Source: JAMZMI01 sp963848175 (GTDB lineage: Bacteria; Bacteroidota; Bacteroidia; Cytophagales; Cyclobacteriaceae). Taken from it: a stretch of DNA of 64,000 nucleotides. Position 1 is the first letter of the stretch. The number at the start of each line of letters is the position of its first letter. Positions 21,601 to 29,639 of this stretch are shown piece by piece. The stretch is taken from assembly GCA_963848175.1 (NCBI GenBank), contig CAWKCO010000006.1, forward strand, positions 491,971-555,970, read 5' to 3'. Both the position numbers and the translations under genes were made by a program. Below the pieces are notes generated by a model. That model had not been told where the DNA came from and did not search any database. It was given only the letters and a program-made list of their open reading frames with translations.

Positions 21601-21702
21601 GGACTCACAGTTGGTACGGTTACCGCATTGTTTTTTATCCCACTAGCTTATTGGAAAATAGAGAGTTTCAGGCTAAACAAGAAAAAAACCAATGCACATT
21701 AA
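18604..21702 (+). CDS. RND family efflux/export permease, full length
   Basis: 1032 residues, the normal size. A GTG start gives LDFLLKRPIGVLMTFFAAF, matching TM1 of RND pumps. Two halves are each made of one helix, a large porter loop and five helices. TM4 has the proton-relay Asp in GMLIDNSIIVLDN; TM10 reads GIMVNDAILKIDT, so the Lys of AcrB-type pumps is absent and Asn/Asp stand there, as in other RND branches. Function: proton-driven export with the divergent adaptor. The last 11 bases overlap the signal peptidase gene, indicating translational coupling. The coupling to a peptidase and a small secreted peptide suggests export of a peptide rather than drug efflux, which is inference. Confidence 0.93.
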   Translation: MLDFLLKRPIGVLMTFFAAFVFSILAFTKLPVSLLPNIEVPQIVITVSYPNASPEEIETNVLRPMRESMATLNAIKSVESEAISEAGKIQLFFEHETAMDLAYIAVNEKIDRLSNVLPSNIERPQVNRINTSDIPLVHIQVVPKSEEDILSISKLVDRVVKKRLESLEGVSLIDINGLQRDAIYLIPDDDKLRALGIELNQFLDAVRQQNVQMGALTIKDGNYRYFLKIKREALNSVEAVGNIPIRNPEGRIFRLSEMARVERRQDNVRSYHFFNNKQALLINVHKQDQAQMNKLVPLIHSSVDELNQEFDNISFKIIRDQSELLDASINNLTTSLLFGGFFAFVVLFVFMANFRIPLIIGITLPASVLLSFSLLYLFDISLNIISISGIALGLGMLIDNSIIVLDNISRNLSVSKVADGESLLRACLNGTNEVITPLISSVLTTLSVFVPLVFLNGLTGSLFYDQAIAVSAILGFSLLVAFILLPLCYLLFFTKRITEAKSNLSDELNKENKIYKLVLRGYEQALSWTFNHKWISGLVIASIIPLSLLIVTKIPMGRLPEIEKTELLLNIDWNEPISVEENKKRVTNFVNSLEAFYSYTECEIGSSQLLTGNHQNNLDHAEVYFKSSDAHMRKDLMKQIEVKLEHRYPQAQFSLKDAPNAFNQLFTSNKPYFEIRFKSNTDDGTLPIQTLNEALSSFTGEYNQGKGFSGETSVLIYLNSRKLAQHSLDHNVVVKQLEEIFAGISITKIQRFGEILPIRLASKTGDFEHTLKTSYISVPAVNHTNQYVPLASLLSYEFVQDYKTIAADLGGIYHSVFLDESFDYDKTVKEIGTKATEKNAYTLDFSGEYFEIRENLGQLYFILILSMMLLFFILSIQFESFMQPFIVVLTLPLGIAGCFILLWLFGETINIMSGIGIVVMLGIMVNDAILKIDTMNRLWREESLKSNNALREVIFQAGHMRLKPILMTSITTILALLPVLFGEGLGADLQRPLVLAVIGGLTVGTVTALFFIPLAYWKIESFRLNKKKTNAH

Positions 21703-22702
21703 TAGCAAATCAATTTTAAGCATTATTTATAAAATTTTAAAATGGGGTGTAGGCTTGCTATTAATCCTATCTCTGGCCACTTCCATAAAAATATTTGTGC
21801 TGGATACTTATCTAGTGCCTACCGGCTCCATGCAGACCACCATCACGCCAGGAGACTATGTCATGGTAAACAAACTGTCATATGGCCCGCGTTGGCCGCA
21901 GAGTCCAATGACTATATCATGGTTCAATTTACTGGCGCTGAATAAACATTTATATCCTTGGTTTCGTGACACAAAATGGGACTATAAAAGATGGCCCAGA
22001 CGAAATCCAGTCTCAAGAGACGATGTAGTAATTTTTGAGGAGCCTTCGAAAAACAGGACGGTACTTGTGAAGCGATGCAAGGGATTGCCAGGAGAGGTGC
22101 TGGCATTGAGAGGAGATACACTTTTTGTTAATGGAATTAGTTTGAAAGAGCCAACAACTGTTTCTTATCACTATCTAATTAAGAAAAATACAAAGGCGTT
22201 GTTGGATTCTGTAGGAACTAGTTTTATAGATGAAAATCGTTTTTTTTTGAGCGATTATAAACATGATATTTATAAAATTCATCCTGATATAGTCCACGAA
22301 CTTTCATATAAGATAAGTGCAGTAATAGATGTAGCTCCATATCTAGATAAAGGCGTTGATCAATTTCGAGAAATTGTAATTCCATCAAAAGGTATGGAGT
22401 TGAACATAAAACGTAATATCAACAGATCCGATTACTATATCAAGATAATTAATGAATTTGAACAACATCAGGCAAGGCGTAGTGGAGATACAATATGGGT
22501 TGATGGAAGACAAGACTCGCTATTTACTTTTCAGCATGATTATTATTTTATGATGGGAGATAATAGACATGGCTCTTTGGACTCTAGAAAGTGGGGATTG
22601 GTACCAGAAGAAAATATTATTGGCAAGGTTACCTCTATTCTATGCTCAACCGGAAAAAATGAGAGCAGTATGTTCAGTCGCATCTTAAAGAAGGTGAATT
22701 AG
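21692..22702 (+). CDS. lepB: Type I signal peptidase (S26), accessory copy
   Basis: 336 residues. One N-terminal helix (VGLLLILSLATSIKIFV), then the catalytic Ser in PTGSMQTT (about S46), the general-base Lys in TVLVKRCKG (about K127) and the box E motif GDNRHGSLDSRKWG with VPEENIIGK. A long insert between box D and box E (roughly residues 145-285) is common in Bacteroidota enzymes. It removes signal peptides on the outer face of the inner membrane. It overlaps the RND gene upstream and is 16 bases from the half-RND gene downstream, so it is part of this export operon rather than an isolated housekeeping lepB. Confidence 0.92.
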   Translation: MHINSKSILSIIYKILKWGVGLLLILSLATSIKIFVLDTYLVPTGSMQTTITPGDYVMVNKLSYGPRWPQSPMTISWFNLLALNKHLYPWFRDTKWDYKRWPRRNPVSRDDVVIFEEPSKNRTVLVKRCKGLPGEVLALRGDTLFVNGISLKEPTTVSYHYLIKKNTKALLDSVGTSFIDENRFFLSDYKHDIYKIHPDIVHELSYKISAVIDVAPYLDKGVDQFREIVIPSKGMELNIKRNINRSDYYIKIINEFEQHQARRSGDTIWVDGRQDSLFTFQHDYYFMMGDNRHGSLDSRKWGLVPEENIIGKVTSILCSTGKNESSMFSRILKKVN

Positions 22703-22718
22703 TTTTATTCAAAAGACT

Positions 22719-24413
22719 ATGCCTAGAATTAATTCAATGACTTACAAAAAAAGGAAAAGATTTTATCGCATAGAGAGAGGCTATACGAGGTGTATTGATT
22801 TCATTGCCAGATTCAAAAAATCTTTTTTGGTTTTCGTGTTACTTCTTTTCGGGCTTCCCATCTTTTACCTTCCAAAGGAAGTTGAAGGATGGGATTTTTA
22901 CAATGAGATCCTGGGTGATGAATATTATCTTGAAGAAATCAGACCACACATAGATAAGTGGCTTGGTGGAAGCTTACGCATGTTTGTGAGAGATGTGTTC
23001 GAGAAATCTGGTTACCGGGATAATGAAAATACGGTACTCCATATACGTGCCGAGTTGCCAATAGGGCATACACTTGAGCAAATGGATGATATCATTCAGA
23101 AAGTAGAAGCGTATTTATCTGGAATTGATGGTTTGGACAAGTTCGTTACCAATGTACATTCCGGTCAAAATGCGCAGATTGCTATTTACTTTCAGCCAGC
23201 ATACGAAACATCATCACTGCCCTATACTCTTAAAAACCGGATCATTGCCCGCTCTTTGGATTGGGGAGGTGTAGAGTGGGATGTATATGGAGTAGGCAAA
23301 GGCTTTAGCAATAGCTCCGTTGCGGATATTCCGCACTTTCGGGTAGAAATGAAGGGGTATAATTATGATGAGCTGGAGAAGCAGGCCGTAGTACTCGCTG
23401 AGAAATTGCTTGTGCACAAACGTGTTCAAGCTGTGAATACCAGCGAAGTGCAAAACTATGGAGATAAAAAGACAGACGAATTGGTGCTTGGATTTGAGAA
23501 TAGAAACATCACTTCTGGAAATATAAGTATTGGGAGAATCATTCAATCAATGAAGAAACGTTCACTCCCCACTAGTCCCGACATGTATTTGCACATTCAT
23601 AATCAACTCACACCAGTGGTTGTTATTGATCAAAAAGCAGAGACATTCTCAGGACATGATCTCATGTATGATCCCATCTATTCAAGAAAAGAGGAAGGAA
23701 TAAGAACTGCAAAGATAGCCGCCATTGGAACTATACAGCTCGAACCAACCGTAAACACAATCTACAAGAAGAATCGCCTCTACATCAGACAGCTAGCATT
23801 TGACTACTTTGGCAGCCAGCATTTTGGAGATAAATACCTTGACGAAAAACTTGCTGAAATGATAAACGAAATGCCTCCAGGGTATTCAGTAGAAAAGCGT
23901 AGTTTCAATTGGAACTTAGAGAAACTTAAAAGACAGTACAGCTTATTAGTGTTATTAATTGTAGCCATTTATTTCATATGTGCTATATTATTCGAGAATT
24001 TGAAATTACCTTTTGTTGTCATTTCCACTATTCCTGTGTCTTTTATCGGCTTGTTTCTGGTGTTTGCGCTCTTTGATTTTTATTTTGATCAAGGTGGATA
24101 TGCTGCTTTCTTACTGCTAGGTGGGCTGGTAGTCAACGCAAGTATATTTGTACTCAGTGATTATAAAAATCTTGGCCACATCCCCGACCCAAACAAACGA
24201 TTGATCAGGGCACTATCCGGTAAAGCAAGGCCAATAATGCTTACTGTACTATCTACCATTTGTGGATTGATCCCTTTTTTGATCGAAGGGGAAGATGAAG
24301 TATTTTGGTTTTCATTGGCCATAGGAACTATCGGAGGGCTTGTGTTTTCTCTTTTTTCGATATTCTGCTTTCTTCCTGTAGTTATGTGGAAACGTAAGAA
24401 TGGCATATCATGA
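22719..24413 (+). CDS. C-terminal half of an RND permease encoded as a separate protein
   Basis: 564 residues corresponding only to the second half of an RND pump. After a 35-residue basic N terminus comes one helix (FLVFVLLLFGLPIFYLP, equivalent to TM7), a large porter-type loop (about residues 60-400), then five helices equivalent to TM8-12, including GGLVVNASIFVLSDY at TM10 and ARPIMLTVLSTICGLIPFLI at TM11. The TM10 Lys is replaced by Val. There is no N-terminal half upstream: the preceding gene is lepB. A separate N-terminal half (483 residues) is at 32376-33827 on the other strand; together they total 1047 residues, the size of one pump. Intact frame, own start and stop. Confidence 0.85.
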   Translation: MPRINSMTYKKRKRFYRIERGYTRCIDFIARFKKSFLVFVLLLFGLPIFYLPKEVEGWDFYNEILGDEYYLEEIRPHIDKWLGGSLRMFVRDVFEKSGYRDNENTVLHIRAELPIGHTLEQMDDIIQKVEAYLSGIDGLDKFVTNVHSGQNAQIAIYFQPAYETSSLPYTLKNRIIARSLDWGGVEWDVYGVGKGFSNSSVADIPHFRVEMKGYNYDELEKQAVVLAEKLLVHKRVQAVNTSEVQNYGDKKTDELVLGFENRNITSGNISIGRIIQSMKKRSLPTSPDMYLHIHNQLTPVVVIDQKAETFSGHDLMYDPIYSRKEEGIRTAKIAAIGTIQLEPTVNTIYKKNRLYIRQLAFDYFGSQHFGDKYLDEKLAEMINEMPPGYSVEKRSFNWNLEKLKRQYSLLVLLIVAIYFICAILFENLKLPFVVISTIPVSFIGLFLVFALFDFYFDQGGYAAFLLLGGLVVNASIFVLSDYKNLGHIPDPNKRLIRALSGKARPIMLTVLSTICGLIPFLIEGEDEVFWFSLAIGTIGGLVFSLFSIFCFLPVVMWKRKNGIS

Positions 24414-24530
24414 AAACATTAATCACTATGCCATAGAGACCGTTCTTTAAAAAGAAACCATTTATTTTGGTCAGTATCCAGTTTTAGGCTATTTTGGTCT
24501 AAATTATTAATCACTTTAAAATTTTTTCAA

Positions 24531-24767
24531 ATGAAAAAAATCATTTCAAGTAAAAAGTCATTGCTTAAGATAGCTGTGGCTAGTGTTTTTATGTTTGCGA
24601 TGGCGTTTAGCCTATCCTCTTCTTTGGTCATCGAAGAAAATGCTGATCAGGCTGTAGCTGTTGATTTGGTGGGATTAACTTCTCAGACAGCTCATGGGGA
24701 AGTAGGTTTTGATACGCCATGGTGGTTTACTAGTTGTAGTGATTGGGATATACCTTGCCCTATGTGA
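24531..24767 (+). CDS. Small secreted peptide precursor with Cys/Trp-rich tail
   Basis: 78 residues. A basic N terminus (MKKIISSKKSLLK) leads into a hydrophobic core (IAVASVFMFAMAF) with an AMA signal-peptidase site near residues 23-25 and a second AVA near 41-43. The tail is hydrophilic, then ends TPWWFTSCSDWDIPCPM with two Cys (69, 76) and three Trp. Size, charge and position before a DUF4221 lipoprotein resemble the NVEALA-type short peptides of Bacteroidota, but the NVEALA motif itself is missing, so I call it only similar. A strong terminator follows at once, as expected for a separately abundant transcript. Likely the cargo of the surrounding export genes, by inference. Confidence 0.75.
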   Translation: MKKIISSKKSLLKIAVASVFMFAMAFSLSSSLVIEENADQAVAVDLVGLTSQTAHGEVGFDTPWWFTSCSDWDIPCPM

Positions 24768-24781
24768 TTTTAAAGTAATGC

Positions 24782-24814
24782 GAGAGGATGCCGAAAAGGT
24801 ATCCTCTCCTTTTT
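24782..24814 (+). terminator. Strong rho-independent terminator after the peptide gene
   Basis: An 11-bp stem, GAGAGGATGCC (24782-24792) with GGTATCCTCTC (24798-24808), one G-T pair, loop GAAAA, followed by CTTTTT. It ends the peptide transcript before the DUF4221 gene, and may let part of the transcription continue. Confidence 0.85.
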
Positions 24815-24927
24815 ACGACAGATGTTTGGGTTTACACCTTTTAATATAATTTTGGTAAGGTAATAAAGTCGAAATAATAAAACTTTCAGTCAATACCCTA
24901 TTGATTAAGTAATAATTTTTATTTTCA

Positions 24928-26115
24928 ATGAAGCATAATTTAACTATCCTAAGCGTACTTTTGATTCTAGTGGGTTGCTCGAAAAGTAATGACGGAAAAA
25001 TTAAACCAAATACAATTTCTTATGATTATGAGATGATAAAGTCAAGTGTCAATATAAGAGTTCCAATTGACAGCACTAATTCCACTCAAACAGATTGTGT
25101 TAGATATTTTGAAGATCAGGGATGTGAGTATTTATCGTTTCTTAATAGCAATGCTAATGCTATTAAAATCTACGACTTGACTACAAATATGTACGCTCAT
25201 ACAATCGTTTTAGAAGAAGAAGGTCCAAATGGAATTGGACATGCATATGGATTTTATGTAGAAAATCTAGATTCAATTTATGTAGCATCGAATACTAAAA
25301 GATTATTCATAATTGACAGAACAGGGGTTGTTTATCGGAAATTTAAATATTCTGATAATAATTCTGATAATAACTATTTTATAGGGAATTCTCATTTGTC
25401 GACTATGTTTTACAGCAACTTGGGAATTAGGGGATCGGTTCTCTATTTTCCTGTACGCGTTCAAAACTGGACTAATGTGAACTCCAGCAATTTGGACAAA
25501 AATGTGATTGAATTGCAAATCGATTTAAATGACAATTCTATTAAGCCTCTTCCCCTTCGGTATCCAACTGATTACTTTGACGATGGTGCAAAATTGTTAG
25601 AGTATAGCAGAACCTATAATAATGGTGTATATGTACACTCATATGCCTGTGATCATAACCTTTACGTATCTACTTCAGTAGAAAATGAGACTATAACTGA
25701 GAAGGTCAATGCCAAAAGTAAATATTTTGAAGATACCTTTAATCCGGCCTCTTCAAAGTTCTCCAAATTCGAATGGATAGAATATATAATAGAAAACCCT
25801 AAATACAGATCGATTATGTTTGACCAATATAGAAACGTATATTATAGATTTTGTGACATGGGGTATGAGCTTGCTGGTGACGAAGATAATTATATGTTAT
25901 TTGATTATGTGAGGAATCCTCCAAGGCAAAGCATTATAATATTAGATAGTGCTTTTAATGTAATTGGCGAGACTTTAATGCCAACAAAAAAATTTAAGTT
26001 GGATAATAGTTTTATAACGAAAGATGGTTTGTTTGTTTCATGCAATACTCCATTTAATGCTGGGGCAGGAGAAAATAACATACAATTCTCACTATTCAAG
26101 CTGACAAGAAAGTAA
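24928..26115 (+). CDS. DUF4221-like beta-propeller lipoprotein
   Basis: 395 residues with a lipobox (LLILVGC). Repeated strand motifs (YLSFLNSNANAIKIYDLTT, LDSIYVASNTKRLFIIDRTG, QSIIILDSAFNVIGETLMP) indicate a six-bladed propeller of the DUF4221 type, often encoded beside short secreted peptides in Bacteroidota. It lies 114 bases past the peptide terminator. Function of the family is unknown; a surface receptor or chaperone for the peptide is a guess. Intact frame. AT-rich with frequent N, S and Y codons, unlike the flanking housekeeping genes. Confidence 0.7.
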   Translation: MKHNLTILSVLLILVGCSKSNDGKIKPNTISYDYEMIKSSVNIRVPIDSTNSTQTDCVRYFEDQGCEYLSFLNSNANAIKIYDLTTNMYAHTIVLEEEGPNGIGHAYGFYVENLDSIYVASNTKRLFIIDRTGVVYRKFKYSDNNSDNNYFIGNSHLSTMFYSNLGIRGSVLYFPVRVQNWTNVNSSNLDKNVIELQIDLNDNSIKPLPLRYPTDYFDDGAKLLEYSRTYNNGVYVHSYACDHNLYVSTSVENETITEKVNAKSKYFEDTFNPASSKFSKFEWIEYIIENPKYRSIMFDQYRNVYYRFCDMGYELAGDEDNYMLFDYVRNPPRQSIIILDSAFNVIGETLMPTKKFKLDNSFITKDGLFVSCNTPFNAGAGENNIQFSLFKLTRK

Positions 26116-26373
26116 ATTTTGCCCATGTAAAAGAAACTACATAATCTTATAAAAGATGAGATCAATTATCTAAAAACATTAAACTTGAAAATACTTGTTA
26201 AAATAACACCAAATACTGTGTCAGGCTGCCCCGTGAATGAATAACCCGCAATAAATGGAGCAAGATGCTAACTAGTGTTTCTATGGGTAGATGACTTTGC
26301 TGATATTTATAAATATACGACTACATTTATGCCTGCAATTCTAAATTCACTGGAGATAATCACAGCTTGATCA

Positions 26374-26655
26374 TTGAGAGCATTACTAATATTTTACAAG
26401 CAGATAACTAGTTTCAATGTCCCATTCTCAATTTTGATGGGAATTTTAGCGTTATTACAAGGGATGAATTTTTTCCATGCTTTTTTTAGTTGCCTTACAA
26501 CCTCAGGCTTTGTCCTTTCTGTCTATTTCTTTCATCTGCGATATGCTTATCAGTACACATTTTATTTTAACCTTGGGTTGAGCAAAATGAGATTAATAAG
26601 TTTTTCGTTTCTTCTAAATTTTGTCATTTCATCGTTATATTATTTCTTTTTTTAA
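26374..26655 (+). CDS. Small multi-helix membrane protein, putative ABC permease partner
   Basis: About 93 residues from a TTG (an ATG at 26437 is possible). Three to four hydrophobic helices: FSILMGILALLQGM, FFSCLTTSGFVLSVYFF, and LISFSFLLNFVISSLYYFFF, with a short conserved-looking loop YFNLGLSKMRL. It ends 2 bases before the ABC ATPase, so the two are surely co-translated. Small membrane proteins of this shape paired with a lone ATPase occur in Bacteroidota. The same frame upstream (about 26273-26370) also reads as protein (DDFADIYKYTTTFMPAILNS) before a TGA, so a longer broken gene is possible; nothing else is seen in 26116-26373. Confidence 0.6.
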   Translation: MRALLIFYKQITSFNVPFSILMGILALLQGMNFFHAFFSCLTTSGFVLSVYFFHLRYAYQYTFYFNLGLSKMRLISFSFLLNFVISSLYYFFF

Positions 26656-26657
26656 TC

Positions 26658-27335
26658 ATGACGGAACGAATTCTTGAAGTAGACAGTCTGATAAAGAACT
26701 TTGGCACAAATATGTTATTGTCGGATATCTATTTGAAATGTAAAACGAGTGAGGTGGTAGGTATTCTTGGAAGAAATGGCAGTGGAAAATCTACTTTGTT
26801 GAAAATAATTTTTGGTTCCGTAGGTGCAGACAATAAAAGTATAAGATTTGATCAGGTACCCTGCCAGAACCCGTTCCTAAACGGGAAGCTGATAGCCTAT
26901 CTGGATCAAAAAAGCTTTCTACCTAGAACCCAATCAGTAAAACAGATAATAAGAACCTTTTTATCCGATAAAAGCATTCGGGAATATGTGTCTAATCACC
27001 ATCGAATAGCACCTCATTTATTTAAGAAAATTAAAGAGCTTTCTGGAGGGGAAAGACGGTATTTAGAAGTATTGTTAATCCTGAGCCTCCCTGTTCCTTT
27101 CGTCTTACTTGACGAACCCTTTTCGGCAATTGAGCCAATCTACAAAGTCGAAATCCAAGAGATGATTAATTCTAGCAGAAAGGAGAAAGGAGTAATTCTA
27201 GCCGATCATGATTACAATTGTCTTATGGATGTCAGTGATCGTGTTGTTCTGTTAGACAAAGGAGTTTGCCGATGGATTACAGAAAAGTATCAATTAATTG
27301 AATTCAACTATCTTCCACCCACATCAAAATGTTGA
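26658..27335 (+). CDS. ABC transporter ATP-binding protein
   Basis: 225 residues. Walker A GRNGSGKST, Q-loop region YLDQKSF, signature LSGGERRY, Walker B FVLLDEPF and H-loop ADHDY are all present, so it should hydrolyse ATP. It is closest in layout to LptB- and LivG-like short ATPases. Its only membrane partner nearby is the 93-residue protein ending 2 bases before it. It ends the + strand gene run just before the second IS block (outer end at 27444). Role in peptide export or self-protection is inference. Confidence 0.88.
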   Translation: MTERILEVDSLIKNFGTNMLLSDIYLKCKTSEVVGILGRNGSGKSTLLKIIFGSVGADNKSIRFDQVPCQNPFLNGKLIAYLDQKSFLPRTQSVKQIIRTFLSDKSIREYVSNHHRIAPHLFKKIKELSGGERRYLEVLLILSLPVPFVLLDEPFSAIEPIYKVEIQEMINSSRKEKGVILADHDYNCLMDVSDRVVLLDKGVCRWITEKYQLIEFNYLPPTSKC

Positions 27336-28920
27336 AACCAAGTGAGGTTGGAAAGAATTTATCCTTTATTTTCAGAAAAATATTGGGAAGAATGTATTAG
27401 CAAATCTAGCATCGATTTCTTTACCGTAAACTAGGAGAATTAATTAGGGCTTGCTGAGAAACTTGGCGCTTAAATCTTCTAAAAACCGCTTTTTTGAGGT
27501 CAAAATCGCAAGCTGGCATAGGTCAGCTTGCTTTGTGCTACCCTCATGAACGAAAGTCGGTCATTCAACCAGGTTACATCATTTGAGAAAGTAAAAAGGC
27601 TTAGACAATATGATGCCACCCTTGTCATATTGACAAGGTTAAGCACCAGTACGATAGAGGCGATCCACGACTCACTAGTAAGCTGTAGTTTAGCACGAAT
27701 TCTGCTCATCCCATAAGCGATTTTTGCTTGTCCAAACCGAACGTCGGCCCGGTTCCCCTCAATCGGGTTTCTCTCCCCAGGTCTTACGTGGTTTTCCACT
27801 GCCCTTGCCGAAGGTCTTCCCAATGGTTTTGTAGCAAGCTTAATATGTCTTTCCTTGAGCCATTTTCGATTAGTTCGTGTCCAGTATATTTTATCAACGA
27901 GTACTTTTTCAGGATAGTAGCCAAAGTGCTTCTTGTAGTTTTCGACATACTCGGGCAGATGTACGCCTTCGTTAAAAGCATCCCAAGAAATATCATCAAG
28001 AAAGGAGTAACCCTCTATGAGGGAAAGGTGGATTTTTGCTCCAAACTCCACTTTTGCTTTGGCTTTTCCTCTTACAATAGGTCTGACATAGGGTTGGTGG
28101 ATACTTACAAGACGATTGTCCACCTGATGCTTACCTTCATTATACATCTCTTTCTGTTGATCATAAAGCAACTGGATGATCCAATAGTAGCGTTGTAGTG
28201 AGTGATCTAGTGGAAAATACCTAGCCGAAAAATGACTCAATAAATTATCGATATGCTTGAAGTCCATCTGTAGATAGCGTAGCTGTTTGCCTATAGCTCG
28301 GCGGATCGCTTTCTTACCAGGCTTTTTACTCTTGGCTACTTTGAGGTAATCCTTTCTTGCCGACTCTCGATAGGTTCTTGGCTTGTTGATCTTATTCAAT
28401 TCAATGATCTCGCTCTTAAGTTTGGCTATCTCTGCTTCAGGGTTTAAATCATGAGTAAAAACACTATCTGGTCTTTGTAATATTTCCAACTCCATGAGTC
28501 GATTTTTTCTTCTTTCTTTGATGAGTGCATATAACTCATCTATGAGCTTTTCACTCATCATTCTTGCGTCATTGAGTAGGTTTAAGTCCGTAGGATAGGC
28601 AATTCCTTGGGGCGCTACGTTTGCATCCATGAGCAATTGGCCTTTGTGGGTAGGTGAACTACTGAGATCCCGCAAGTCATTCTCAATAACAGCAGGATCT
28701 GCTTGATCACCGTCAGTGGGTAACTGGTCAGATGGAGGAGGTTTTTTCTTATCCTCATTCATATCTGTTGACTTGGGTAACAACGTTTCATGAGTGATCT
28801 GCATGAGCCTTTCACTGATCATTTGCAGCTGGATATTCTGGTGATGTTGACCCCCGTACTGGCTATACTGACCCCCCTAATAATGATTGGTTTTTCAGAT
28901 TACACTAAAGTCTGCCAATA

Positions 28921-29639
28921 TTACAGTTTTTTTCTTTGACTCTCTCCTTTGATTTCGATTCTGTAAGAAGAGTGGAGCAGTCGGTCTAAAATAGCATCAG
29001 CAATGGTTGCTTCTCCAATAACGTCATACCAGCTACCTACTGGAAGTTGAGATGCGATGATGGTCGCCATTTTCCCATGCCTATCCTCGATAATTTCCAT
29101 AGATCCATCTGATGTTGTTTTTCAAGATGAGTAAGTCCAAAGTCGTCGAGTATGAGAAGGTTGGTCTTGGCTATTTTATCAAAGAATTTGTAAATGCTTC
29201 CCTCAACACGAGCCATCTTAGTTTTGATCATCAGCTTCTGGGTGTTGAAGTAAGCAACCTTATAGCCCTGAGCGCAAGCTTGGTGTCCGAATGCAGACGC
29301 TAGAAAGCTTTTGCCACCACCTGTAGCTCCAGTAATCAAGATTGATTCTCCTTTATCAATGTACTCACTTGTAGCCAGTAGGTTAAGTAAAGATTGGTCA
29401 ATACCTCTAGTGGCATTGATCCGGATTTCCTCAAGAGAGGCTTTGTATCTAAAGCCAGCGTTATGCTCTAGCCGCTTAAACCTTCTATTGCTTCTGTCTT
29501 GCTGCTCTGCCTGTAGAAGTAGCTCCATGCCATCACTAAGGCTAAGTTCATGGAGTTGTCGGGTTTCTTGTAAGCTCGTCCAACTACGCAGCATGCCTTG
29601 TAGTTTTAACTTGTTCATTTGTGTTTCAATTTGATTCAT
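28921..29639 (-). pseudogene. istB: IS21 helper ATPase IstB (copy 2), one frameshift
   Basis: Starts MNQIETQMNKLKLQGMLRSW with Walker A (TGATGGGKSFL) and Walker B (LLILDDFGLT). Near 29100 a one-base indel moves the frame; the continuation MEIIEDRHGKMATIIASQLP and the end IADAILDRLLHSSYRIEIKG are the normal IstB C terminus, stopping at 28921. Length 719 bases, not a multiple of three. Either this copy cannot move by itself or the base is a sequence error. Confidence 0.88.

Noticed and set aside
26273..26370. A separate gene upstream of the small membrane protein (VFLWVDDFADIYKYTTTFMP)
   Set aside because: About 32 codons, no start and stops on both sides; mentioned in the neighbouring entry but not called.
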